Assembly (NCBI GenBank): GCA_034007705.1
Contig: JAVEQK010000003.1
Span: 1 to 64,000, forward strand
Reading direction: 5' to 3'
Length of the DNA: 64,000 bases
DNA from: UBA10518 sp022837185
GTDB lineage: Bacteria > Desulfobacterota > Desulfobulbia > Desulfobulbales > Desulfobulbaceae
Below, one piece after another: positions 16,546 through 24,118 of this stretch (its first letter is position 1; every line of letters begins with the position of its first letter). A program made the position numbers and the translations under genes. A model generated the notes under the pieces. That model saw only the letters and a list, made by a program, of their open reading frames with translations, was not told the origin of the DNA and did not search any database.

Positions 16546-16564
16546 CACAAAGGAGAATGCAGAC

Positions 16565-18205
16565 ATGACAACGACAACCAGTGAAAAACAGGCAGCCTGG
16601 GAGCCGGCCGAGGTCAAGGCCGAGCTGCTGGCCAGGTACCCGGCCAAAGTGGCCCGCAAGCGCTCCAGACAGATCCTGATCAACGAAGCCCTGGAGAACG
16701 CCACCCCGGAAATCACCGCCAACGTGCGGACCACGCCGGGAATCATCACCATGCGCGGCTGCACCTACGCCGGCTGCAAAGGAGTGGTGCTCGGCCCCAG
16801 CCGGGACATCGTCAACATCACCCACGGTCCCATCGGCTGCGGCTTCTACTCCTGGCTCACCCGCCGCAACCAGACCGATGCCGGCCCGGACGGCGAAAAC
16901 TACATGCCCTACTGCTTCTCCACGGACATGCAGGAGTCGGACATCATCTTCGGCGGCGAGAAGAAGCTGACGGCGGCGATCCAGGAGGCCTACGACCTCT
17001 TTCATCCCAAGGCCATCGCCGTGTTCGCCACCTGCCCGGTGGGTCTGATCGGCGACGATATTCATACCGTGGCGAAAAAGATGAAAGAGAAGTTCGGCGA
17101 CTGCAACGTGTTCGCCTTTTCCTGCGAGGGCTACAAGGGCGTGTCCCAGTCCGCCGGCCACCATATCGCCAACAACCAGTTGTTCCGGCACATTGTCGGC
17201 GAAAACGACACGCCCAAAGAAGGCGAGTTCAAGATCAACCTGCTCGGCGAGTACAACATCGGCGGCGACGGCTTCGAGATCGACCGGATCCTCAGGAAGT
17301 GCGGCATCACCTGCCTGGCCACCTACTCGGGCAACTCGACCTACGACCAGTTCGCCTCCTCGCATCAGGCGGACCTGAACGCGGTCATGTGCCACCGCTC
17401 CATCAACTATGTGGCGGACATGCTGGAGACCAGGTTCGGCATCCCCTGGGTCAAGGTGAACTTCATCGGCGCCCATGCCACGGCCAAGTCGCTGCGCAAG
17501 ATCGCCCGCTATTTCGGCGACCGGAAGCTCATCGACCGGGTGGAGGAGGTGATCGCCGGGGAGATGCCCGAGGTGGAGAAGGTAATGGCCGAAGTCCGGC
17601 CGCGCACCGAGGGCAGGACCGCCATGCTCTTTGTCGGCGGTTCGCGGGCCCATCACTACCAGGAGCTGTTCGCCGAGATGGGGATGAAGACCATCGCCGC
17701 CGGCTACGAGTTCGCCCACCGCGACGACTACGAGGGGCGCCGGGTGCTGCCTGATCTGGAGGTGGATGCCGACAGCCGCAACATCGAGGAGATCCGCGTC
17801 GAGCCGGATCCGGACCGGTACCGGCCGCGCAAGAGCGAGAAGGAGCTGCGCAAGCTGGCCGAGTCCGGGCTCCCCTTCAAGGAGTATGAAGGGATGATCC
17901 CGGACATGGACAGGAACACCCTGGTCATCGACGACCTGAACCAGTACGAGGCGGAAAAGCTGGTGGAGCTGATGCGGCCCGACATCTTCTGTGCCGGGAT
18001 CAAGGAGAAGTACTCCATCCAGAAGCTCGGCGTGCCCATGAAGCAGCTCCATTCCTACGACTCCGGCGGCCCTTATGCCGGGTTCCGGGGCGCGGTCAAC
18101 TTCTACCGCGAAATCGACCGGCTGGTGAACAGCAGGGTCTGGAGCTATATGAAGGCCCCCTGGCAGATAAATCCGCAGCTTTCCGCCACCTACCAGTGGG
18201 AATGA
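16565..18205 (+). CDS. nifD: Nitrogenase MoFe protein alpha chain NifD
   Basis: A 546-aa alpha subunit carrying FeMo-co and half of each P-cluster. P-cluster ligands are Cys71 (YAGCKG), Cys92 (GPIGCG) and Cys157 (FATCPVG). FeMo-co ligands are Cys276 (VMCHRS) and His496 (QLHSYDSGGP). Gln195 and His200 of GVSQSAGHH match the cofactor environment of Mo nitrogenase. It is about 55 residues longer than Azotobacter NifD because of an insertion near residues 394-450, the form found in Clostridium and other anaerobes. No anfG/vnfG-type delta subunit is present, supporting the Mo enzyme. The ATG at 16565 follows AAAGGAGA; upstream in-frame sequence belongs to nifI2. Confidence 0.96.
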   Translation: MTTTTSEKQAAWEPAEVKAELLARYPAKVARKRSRQILINEALENATPEITANVRTTPGIITMRGCTYAGCKGVVLGPSRDIVNITHGPIGCGFYSWLTRRNQTDAGPDGENYMPYCFSTDMQESDIIFGGEKKLTAAIQEAYDLFHPKAIAVFATCPVGLIGDDIHTVAKKMKEKFGDCNVFAFSCEGYKGVSQSAGHHIANNQLFRHIVGENDTPKEGEFKINLLGEYNIGGDGFEIDRILRKCGITCLATYSGNSTYDQFASSHQADLNAVMCHRSINYVADMLETRFGIPWVKVNFIGAHATAKSLRKIARYFGDRKLIDRVEEVIAGEMPEVEKVMAEVRPRTEGRTAMLFVGGSRAHHYQELFAEMGMKTIAAGYEFAHRDDYEGRRVLPDLEVDADSRNIEEIRVEPDPDRYRPRKSEKELRKLAESGLPFKEYEGMIPDMDRNTLVIDDLNQYEAEKLVELMRPDIFCAGIKEKYSIQKLGVPMKQLHSYDSGGPYAGFRGAVNFYREIDRLVNSRVWSYMKAPWQINPQLSATYQWE

Positions 18206-18304
18206 GAAGGGAAAGGCTGAAGGCTATCAGGCTGAAGGCTGTGAAGTGAGGGATTGCTCTTTAGACTCAGTCCTGCGCAAACGATAATAATGAGGATACG
18301 AAAA
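18206..18304. repeat. nifD-nifK spacer with small repeat
   Basis: Two copies of GGCTGAAGGCT-like sequence (18215-18240) are related to the element at 15763-15782. The rest is unremarkable. The spacer is only 99 bp and carries no terminator, so nifD and nifK are probably co-transcribed. Confidence 0.5.
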
Positions 18305-19678
18305 ATGCTTCTGCGACATACCCCGAAGGAAATTTCCGGCCGGGCGGCCCTGACCATCAATCCGGCCAAGACCTGCCAGCCCATCGGCGCCATGTACGCG
18401 GCGCTGGGGATACACGGCTGCCTGCCGCACAGCCACGGCTCCCAGGGCTGCTGCGCCTATCACCGCTCAACCCTGACCAGGCATTACAAGGAGCCGATCT
18501 CCGCCGCTACCAGTTCGTTCACCGAGGGCGCCTCGGTGTTCGGGGGGCAGGCCAACCTGCTCCAGGCCATCGACAACATCTTTTCCGTCTATGATCCTGA
18601 AGTAATCGCGGTGCACACTACCTGCCTGTCCGAGACCATCGGCGACGATCTCAAGCAGATCCGGATCAAGGCGGAAAAGGAAGGCAGGATCCCGGCGGGC
18701 AAGACGGTGCTCGGTGCCAACACCCCGAGCTACGTCGGCTCCCATGTCACCGGTTTCTCGAACATGGTCAAATCCATGGCCGGACTGGCCGAGCCCACCG
18801 GCAAAAAGAACGGCAAAGTCAACGTCATTCCCGGCTGGGTCGAGCCCTGCGACATGGAGGAGCTCAAGCGGCTGATGAGCCTGATCGGGGTCAGATTCAT
18901 CATGTTCCCGGATACCTCGGGCGTGCTGAACGGGCCCCTGTCAGGTGAATATGCGATGTTCCCGGAGGGCGGCGTCACGGTCAGGGAACTCAGGTCCGCC
19001 GGCGACTCCATCGGCACCCTGGCGCTGGGCGAGTGGTGCTCGGCGGATGCGGCCCGCTGGCTTGACGCCAGGCACAAGGTCCCCTGCAGCGTACTGGACA
19101 TGCCATTCGGCCTGGCGGCCACCGACCGCTTCATCGATGCCCTGCGCACCATCGCCGGGGTCAGCATTCCCGAGCAGGTGTCCCACGAGCGCGGCCAACT
19201 GGTGGACATGATCTCGGACATGCATCAGTATTTCTACAGCCGGAAAGTGGCCCTGGCCGGCGATCCGGATCAGCTCATCAGCATGACCGAGTTCCTGGTC
19301 TCCCTGGACATGTGCCCCGTGCACATCGTCACCGGCACGCCGGGGAGAAAGTTCGAGGAGCGAATCAGGGAGATAACCGGAGATGTGCCTTGTACGGTAA
19401 ATGTCCGGGCCGGGGGCGACATGTTTCTGCTCCACCAGTGGATCAAAAATGAGCCGGTCGATTTGCTGATCGGCAACACCTACTGCAAGCACATCGCCCG
19501 GGACGAAGACATCCCCCTGGTGCGCTGGGGCTTCCCCATCCTTGACCGGCAGGGCCACCAGTACTTCCCGACGGTGGGGTACAAAGGCGGGCTGCGCATC
19601 CTTGAGAAAATACTCGGCGTGCTCCTGGACCGCCAGGACAGGGATGCGCCGGAAAAGAGCTTTGAGCTGGTGATGTAA
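18305..19678 (+). CDS. nifK: Nitrogenase MoFe protein beta chain NifK
   Basis: A 457-aa beta subunit that with NifD forms the MoFe heterotetramer and holds the P-cluster. Ligands Cys24 (PAKTCQP), Cys49 (GSQGCC) and Cys107 (VHTTCLSET) keep exactly the 25- and 58-residue spacings of Azotobacter Cys70/95/153. It lacks the ~45-residue N-terminal extension of Azotobacter NifK, as is usual in anaerobes. The ATG at 18305 was chosen for its GAGGA site 8 nt upstream; ATG 18290, five codons earlier, is possible. The C terminus (PEKSFELVM) is normal. The spacer to the next gene has an inverted repeat (CCTGCCGG/CCGGCAGG) but no T-run. Confidence 0.96.
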   Translation: MLLRHTPKEISGRAALTINPAKTCQPIGAMYAALGIHGCLPHSHGSQGCCAYHRSTLTRHYKEPISAATSSFTEGASVFGGQANLLQAIDNIFSVYDPEVIAVHTTCLSETIGDDLKQIRIKAEKEGRIPAGKTVLGANTPSYVGSHVTGFSNMVKSMAGLAEPTGKKNGKVNVIPGWVEPCDMEELKRLMSLIGVRFIMFPDTSGVLNGPLSGEYAMFPEGGVTVRELRSAGDSIGTLALGEWCSADAARWLDARHKVPCSVLDMPFGLAATDRFIDALRTIAGVSIPEQVSHERGQLVDMISDMHQYFYSRKVALAGDPDQLISMTEFLVSLDMCPVHIVTGTPGRKFEERIREITGDVPCTVNVRAGGDMFLLHQWIKNEPVDLLIGNTYCKHIARDEDIPLVRWGFPILDRQGHQYFPTVGYKGGLRILEKILGVLLDRQDRDAPEKSFELVM

Positions 19679-19799
19679 AGGCGAGGGCGGAGTCCTGCCG
19701 GTTCCCGGCCGACATTCCGGCAGGCGTCCTGAACCATTATGGCCCGGACGGGCGGCGGAGCGCCCGCCGGCTTCCGGGCCCGACCAGGGCAGGTATCCC

Positions 19800-20987
19800 A
19801 TGACGACAGGTCCCTTTTTCCCCGGGAAACGGAGCGGGAGCGGCGGGCAACCGCGGCGGCTGATGCTGCCCATTGCCCCCCGTGCCAATACCAGGATCCG
19901 CTTTACCGTGGTGACGGACCCGACCATGAGCGCCATTACCCCTGATGAGGCCCTGGCCCTGGTCGACCGTATCATTCGTGAGGGCGGAAACTTTGAGGGA
20001 GTCGATATCGCCGGGCCCGGCGAGCCCCTGGCCACTCCCCATGCCACCTTCGACTGTCTGTCCCGCCTGCATCGGTTCTATCCGGCCCTGGACCTGGGTC
20101 TGGTCACCAACGGGCTGGGAGGGGCCAGGCTGCTGGCTGACCTGAAGGAATCGGGTCTGGGGAGGATTACCCTTTGTGTCAATGCCGTCACCACGGTGAC
20201 CGCGGAAAAGATTTACGCCTGGATCAGGCCCGGCACCCGCACCGTACCGTTGGCCCGGGCTGCTGCTATTCTTCTCAACGAGCAGTCGGCCATGGCCACG
20301 GTGTGCGGCAGGATCGGGCTCGATTTCAGCATTGCCGCCACCGTGTATCCCGGATTCAATGACGCGGAGGTGGAGGAGATTGCCCTGAAGATGGCCGCCC
20401 TGGGGGCCAAGAGCATGACTCTGTGCCCCCATCGGCCAATGCCCGGCGACATGGGATGCCTGGCAAAACCGGACCGTGATCTGCTTGATCAGGTTGCCAG
20501 GCGGGCGGCGCGGCACCTGCCGGTCATTGAAAGCGGTTCCGGGCCGGCTCCGGCGGGTAGTTCATGCCTCGGCGGCGGGCCGATGCCGGAAGTCTCCCTG
20601 CCCAAACCGGGTCCAGGCCGTCCCAATGTCGCGGTCATCAGCGCGTCCGGGATGGCCATTGACCAGCACCTGGGCCAGGCGGGGCGGCTGCTGATTTACG
20701 GCCCGCGGAAGGACGGCCTGGTCTGTCTGCTCGAAACGCGGCCGGCGCCCGCTCCGGGCGGAGGAAGTGAACGGTGGCAGGTCATGGCCCGCATCGTTTC
20801 GGACTGCTTCGCTCTGCTCACCGCCGCCGCCGGGGAAACTCCGCGGGCGGTCCTGGGCAGCCACGGAGTGAAGGTGCTGCTGGCCGACGGGGATATCGAA
20901 GGAACGGTGGACGCCCTGTACGGAGGCGGCAGGAAGAAACCGGGTTCCCATGCACGGAAAGGACCGGAGCGAGGGAAAAACGGCTGA
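19800..20987 (+). CDS. NifB-like protein lacking the radical SAM and cluster-binding cysteines
   Basis: A 395-aa NifB homologue in full two-domain form: a radical-SAM-type barrel (about 20-245) and a C-terminal NifX-like domain (about 275-375, VAVISASGMAIDQHLGQAG...PAPAPGGG). The CxxxCxxC that binds the catalytic [4Fe-4S] cluster is replaced: LPIAPRANTRIRFT aligns with LPVAPKCNIKCNYC of the true NifB at 27035, so Ala29, Ile33 and Thr36 stand for the three cysteines. The HPCF motif and the HCARC region are also missing. The SAM-contacting glycine motif AGPGEP is kept. The frame is intact. It follows nifK in the nif operon and is probably a non-catalytic carrier or scaffold for NifB-co or a maturing cofactor; that role is inferred. 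Confidence 0.85.
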   Translation: MTTGPFFPGKRSGSGGQPRRLMLPIAPRANTRIRFTVVTDPTMSAITPDEALALVDRIIREGGNFEGVDIAGPGEPLATPHATFDCLSRLHRFYPALDLGLVTNGLGGARLLADLKESGLGRITLCVNAVTTVTAEKIYAWIRPGTRTVPLARAAAILLNEQSAMATVCGRIGLDFSIAATVYPGFNDAEVEEIALKMAALGAKSMTLCPHRPMPGDMGCLAKPDRDLLDQVARRAARHLPVIESGSGPAPAGSSCLGGGPMPEVSLPKPGPGRPNVAVISASGMAIDQHLGQAGRLLIYGPRKDGLVCLLETRPAPAPGGGSERWQVMARIVSDCFALLTAAAGETPRAVLGSHGVKVLLADGDIEGTVDALYGGGRKKPGSHARKGPERGKNG

Positions 20988-21094
20988 GAGGGAAAAGTTT
21001 CCTCTGATTGACAAATGGCGTACGGGAAACCGGCAGCAGCCAGAAAACAAAAAGGCCGCGGGCAGCGGCAGGATAAGGAGCAAGGTGAAATACC

Positions 21095-21397
21095 ATGGCG
21101 ACACCAAAACGACAGATACTCGTCTGCCAGAGTTTTCGCACGGCCGGGGACAAAAAGGGGCTCTGCCACAAGCAGACCGACGGCTTTCTGCAGTACCTGG
21201 AAGAGGAAATCATCGACCGGGGCCTCAACTGCCTGGTTTCCGCCACCACCTGTCTCAAGCAGTGCGAGTCCGGGCCGATCATGGTGGTGCAGCCGGAAAA
21301 CTGGTGGTTCAGAGGAGTGAACAGCACCGAGGCCATCGACGCCATTCTCGACTCCATTGAGGACGGCGCGCCGGCGGCGCAGTACCGGATTGCCTGA
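21095..21397 (+). CDS. Thioredoxin-fold [2Fe-2S] ferredoxin
   Basis: A 100-aa ferredoxin of the thioredoxin-like family (Shethna I / Clostridium 2Fe-2S type). Four cysteines in the family pattern C-x(12)-C ... C-x(3)-C are seen: ILVCQS and GLCHK near the N terminus, TTCLKQC in mid-protein. Such ferredoxins are frequently encoded in nif clusters of anaerobes and may donate electrons to nitrogenase or to cofactor assembly. The ATG at 21095 follows AAGGTG. It lies 107 bp after the NifB-like gene and 17 bp before the GNAT gene on the same strand. Confidence 0.88.
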   Translation: MATPKRQILVCQSFRTAGDKKGLCHKQTDGFLQYLEEEIIDRGLNCLVSATTCLKQCESGPIMVVQPENWWFRGVNSTEAIDAILDSIEDGAPAAQYRIA

Positions 21398-21414
21398 GTT
21401 CAGGTGGAATAGGC

Positions 21415-21891
21415 ATGATTCATGTTCGCGGAGCCTGGACCGGCGATCTTGACCCAATGGTTTCCCTGCTGCGCACCCTCTTCACCATCGAAGCGGACTT
21501 TGCCTTTGACGAGGCAAAACAGCGCCGGGGTCTGCGCCTTCTGCTGGAGAGCGACCAGGCCTGCCTGCTGGTGGCCGAGGCGAATGCGGCGGTCATCGGC
21601 ATGTGCTCCGGCCAGGTGGTGATCTCCACCGCCGAGGGCGGGCCTGCCCTGCTGGTGGAGGACGTGGTGGTGGACGAGGCGTTCCGGCGCCGGGGCGTGG
21701 GCAGCAGGCTGATGGAGGCATTGAAAGATTGGGCGGCAGGCAGGAATGTTTCCCGTCTGCAGCTCCTCGCCGACCGCAACAACACAACGGCCCTGGACTT
21801 CTACTGCCGCCGGGGCTGGCAGCGCACCGAACTGATCTGCCTGCGCAATTATTCCCGGATGCGCCGGGAAAGTCGGCAATCGGCTGTCTAA
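21415..21891 (+). CDS. GNAT-family N-acetyltransferase in the nif operon
   Basis: A 158-aa GNAT-fold protein. The acetyl-CoA pyrophosphate loop is RRRGVGSRLM (about 91-100), preceded by the beta-4 strand LLVEDVVVDEAF and followed by ADRNNTTALDFYCRRGW, a typical GNAT C-terminal motif. It would acetylate an amino group of a small molecule or protein. Position 17 bp after the ferredoxin suggests co-transcription with nif genes and a role tied to nitrogen fixation, but the substrate is unknown. The last codons (SRQSAV) run into a short CGGCAATCGG-like sequence. Confidence 0.85.
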   Translation: MIHVRGAWTGDLDPMVSLLRTLFTIEADFAFDEAKQRRGLRLLLESDQACLLVAEANAAVIGMCSGQVVISTAEGGPALLVEDVVVDEAFRRRGVGSRLMEALKDWAAGRNVSRLQLLADRNNTTALDFYCRRGWQRTELICLRNYSRMRRESRQSAV

Positions 21892-21910
21892 AGTTTATAT
21901 TTACTGGGTG

Positions 21911-22441
21911 TTATCTTGCTTTCTCTAATATTTCATCACGCTTCTTGTCGTATCTTCGATTTTCCTCTCTGATTTTTTCGTCAAATTTGGAATAAGCTTT
22001 ATCTACTTTCTCTTCCAACTTCGTCCGCTTTTCAGCAATTTTGTCCGGCTTGTCTTCTTTTTCCGCCTCGTGGGCAAATTCATTTCTTGCTTTAAGCAGT
22101 TTCCTGTTGAGCTCTTCTTCTAATTTTTCAATTTTGCGGTCATGTTCTTCACTCAATTGATCCAATTCTCTCCTCGTCTCCGCATAGGATCTGTCTGACG
22201 CGTCACGACCGTCATCGTATCCCCGGCCTTTGTCTTTGTCGTCTTTTCGCCTGTCTTCGTATCCTCGCTTTGACAAATCGATTCCCGTGTTTTCTTTGAC
22301 AATTCTTTTGCCATCCTCAATAGCCTGATCGACTACATCCCGGAGAATGTCCTCCACTACCGGGTTGCCCTTCCCTTGATCTGATGAATGGGCAAATTGA
22401 CCGATTAAAACAACGAATAATGCTATCAATACAGTTTTCAT
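21911..22441 (-). CDS. Exported coiled-coil protein of unknown function
   Basis: A 176-aa protein I do not recognise. A signal peptide (MKTVLIALFVVLIGQFAHSS) precedes a highly charged segment (RRKDDKDKGRGYDDGRD) and a long heptad-rich coiled coil (about residues 85-175, E/K/R/L rich). It would lie in the periplasm. ATG 22441 follows GGAGGT at the ideal distance; the ATG 15 nt upstream is less likely. It is A+T-richer than its nif neighbours and on the opposite strand, so it may be an insertion into the nif island. Its 5' end and upstream region are duplicated across a scaffold gap. Confidence 0.65.
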   Translation of the reverse strand: MKTVLIALFVVLIGQFAHSSDQGKGNPVVEDILRDVVDQAIEDGKRIVKENTGIDLSKRGYEDRRKDDKDKGRGYDDGRDASDRSYAETRRELDQLSEEHDRKIEKLEEELNRKLLKARNEFAHEAEKEDKPDKIAEKRTKLEEKVDKAYSKFDEKIREENRRYDKKRDEILEKAR

Positions 22442-22456
22442 ACTGACCTCCTTCAT

Positions 22457-22556
22457 NNNNNNNNNNNNNNNNNNNNNNNNNNNNNNNNNNNNNNNNNNNN
22501 NNNNNNNNNNNNNNNNNNNNNNNNNNNNNNNNNNNNNNNNNNNNNNNNNNNNNNNN
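22457..22556. other. Assembly gap (100 N) with 127-bp flanking duplication
   Basis: The gap is all N. The 127 bases before it (22330-22456) are repeated exactly after it (22557-22683), including the start of the coiled-coil gene. The second partial copy (start codon at 22666-22668, running into the gap) is therefore most likely an assembly artefact, not a second gene. Confidence 0.95.
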
Positions 22557-22683
22557 CGACTACATCCCGGAGAATGTCCTCCACTACCGGGTTGCCCTTC
22601 CCTTGATCTGATGAATGGGCAAATTGACCGATTAAAACAACGAATAATGCTATCAATACAGTTTTCATACTGACCTCCTTCAT

Positions 22684-23026
22684 CATTTTATGTGACTATC
22701 ACTGAAACTCAGCGCCATTCTTTGCTATTGCCTGGAGAATCTCTGCCCATTTCGAACGGAGGTGAGCATGTCCGATGAGCTTTGTCGATGGCAATAAAAC
22801 TGGCAGATGAGAGTGATAATGTACTCTTGCTCCCCTGGACCGTCGGTTTTCAATTTTTATTGAAACCGACAATTCTCCCCGTGCAGCAACCAGGAGATTT
22901 CTCCCTGCGGTCGAAATGCCAGAGGGCGGGTCGAAAGGATAAAACATACAAAATCAGCTAATTGCGAAAAACGACGAATGTCCAGTTGGGTATTGGTGGT
23001 AATCATACTTTTGCAATAATAGTTAC
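22684..23026. other. Intergenic stretch between two minus-strand genes
   Basis: No convincing gene. It contains AGATTTCTCCCTGCGGTCGA (from about 22896), shared with 1218-1241, and an A+T-rich part before 23027. An 82-codon minus ORF at 22699-22947 overlaps the repeat, lacks a ribosome site and has no recognisable features. Confidence 0.55.
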
Positions 23027-23914
23027 CTACCAGGAATCAGCCGCCAAGGGCTGATCTTTTCTCGGCAACAATGTGATGGCGGTCTCCTGGCAGACCGCTC
23101 GACAGACCCCGCAGCCATAACATTTTCTGTAATCCACTGAACACTTCCGATGCTCCCGCGAGTAATCGACAGCCCCGAACTGGCAATGCTTCAGGCACAA
23201 CTTGCATCCTTTGCAGAGGTCTTTATCGATTGTGGCGACGTACTCCGCCTTCCACATGACCCTGGCCAGCCGTGACCGGTATTCAACCCGGTACGCCATG
23301 CAATCGTGGTCGCAGTTGCAGACGGCGCCGATGAACGGCGTCTGGAAGGTCCAGACGCTGTGCGTCATGCCGTTGGCATCGAGATTTTTGATCTCGCCTA
23401 TGGCAGCCTCCGGGGTGGTCCGATCAAAATCGCGGAAATCCGGCAGTTCCTTCAGTATCCCCGTGGCGTCCATGCCGACTGTGTAACAGTATCGCTTGTC
23501 TTCTCCGGTTGCTACCTTGCGGCAGATGCACGGCAGTCTCCAGACGTTCCCTACTTTCCTGAGGATTTTTTCGACGTCTTCCACGGGCACGATCTGGCCG
23601 AAATGGCTTTTCTTCAAGCTGCGGGTGAGCCTTGGATACACCAGGAAATCGTAAATGAACGGCAGCCGTCTTTTCCATTTTTCAGCTTTAGGGATATTGT
23701 CATGCATGGACTGGCCGAAGCGGGCGAGGTAGTTTTTCAGCTCCTCGTCGGAGCTGACCTGCAGGAAGAGCTCCCGCGAGTAATTGGTCATGTTTTCATA
23801 CCATTTCCTGCCTTCACCGTGTTGGATGCAGAATTCGCACATATGATATTTCCCGCTGAATATGGGCTTGTCCGTTGGTTCAGATAACGCCAGTGGGCAG
23901 ATCAGCTTGGCCAA
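23027..23914 (-). CDS. Cysteine-rich iron-sulfur protein with C-terminal 2x[4Fe-4S] ferredoxin domain
   Basis: A 295-aa protein of no family I can name. The C-terminal ~70 residues hold two [4Fe-4S] motifs, CKGCKLCLKHC and CYGCGVCRAVC, each followed by a further cysteine or proline-poor loop. The N-terminal two thirds has additional cysteines, MCEFCIQHGEG (about 25-35), LPCICRK (about 127-133) and AVCNCDHDCMAY (about 197-208), which may bind another metal site. No signal peptide or membrane segment is seen, so it is probably a cytoplasmic redox protein. It is divergent from nifE, sharing 204 bp that contain the nif activator-like sites, which hints at nif co-regulation. Function is otherwise unknown. 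Confidence 0.7.
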   Translation of the reverse strand: MAKLICPLALSEPTDKPIFSGKYHMCEFCIQHGEGRKWYENMTNYSRELFLQVSSDEELKNYLARFGQSMHDNIPKAEKWKRRLPFIYDFLVYPRLTRSLKKSHFGQIVPVEDVEKILRKVGNVWRLPCICRKVATGEDKRYCYTVGMDATGILKELPDFRDFDRTTPEAAIGEIKNLDANGMTHSVWTFQTPFIGAVCNCDHDCMAYRVEYRSRLARVMWKAEYVATIDKDLCKGCKLCLKHCQFGAVDYSREHRKCSVDYRKCYGCGVCRAVCQETAITLLPRKDQPLAADSW

Positions 23915-23951
23915 TTAAAGTATATGATCCGGGGGATGATGAAGTCAAATT

Positions 23952-24024
23952 TGTCGCGATTCCTTCATTTTTGTCGCGGCTGCGACCATCCGGGGCGGGC
24001 TCCGGGAAGGACAAACCCGCGACA
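23952..24024. promoter_or_regulatory. Cluster of TGTCGCG half-sites upstream of nifE
   Basis: Three half-sites lie within about 75 bp: TGTCGCG at 23952, TGTCGCGGCTGCGACC at 23972-23987 (TGT-N10-ACC, one base from the NifA consensus TGT-N10-ACA and nearly palindromic), and the inverted CGCGACA at 24018-24024. The 14-mer CATTTTTGTCGCGG at 23967 is identical to one upstream of nifH. Distance to the -24 element is about 90 bp for the best site. Assignment to NifA is inference. Confidence 0.6.
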
Positions 24025-24063
24025 GTTAGAGCTAATCTATTGATATTATGAACTGAATCAATA

Positions 24064-24079
24064 TGGCACGCCGGTTGCT
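24064..24079 (+). promoter_or_regulatory. Sigma-54 promoter of nifE
   Basis: TGGCACGCCGGTTGCT fits the full -24/-12 consensus TGGCACG-N4-TTGCT exactly. Predicted start of transcription is near 24090, 30 nt before the nifE ATG. Confidence 0.95.
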
Positions 24080-24118
24080 GTACCGTTCGGCAAACACCAA
24101 ACGGAGAGCGAGGAGATC

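Noticed and set aside
16565..19678. Alternative (V or Fe-only) nitrogenase
   Set aside because: No delta-subunit gene (vnfG/anfG) is present, and NifD has Mo-type cofactor residues and NifI genes of the anaerobic Mo group.
19800..19920. Frameshift hiding the radical SAM cysteines of the NifB-like gene
   Set aside because: LPIAPRANTRIRFT aligns without gaps to LPVAPKCNIKCNYC of true NifB in the same frame, so these are substitutions, not a shifted frame.
22557..22683. Second copy of the coiled-coil gene 5' end
   Set aside because: It is an exact 127-bp copy of the other side of an N-gap, as at the first gap, so it is most likely an assembly overlap.
22699..22947. Minus-strand 82-codon ORF
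   Set aside because: It spans a dispersed repeat motif and has no ribosome site or domain.
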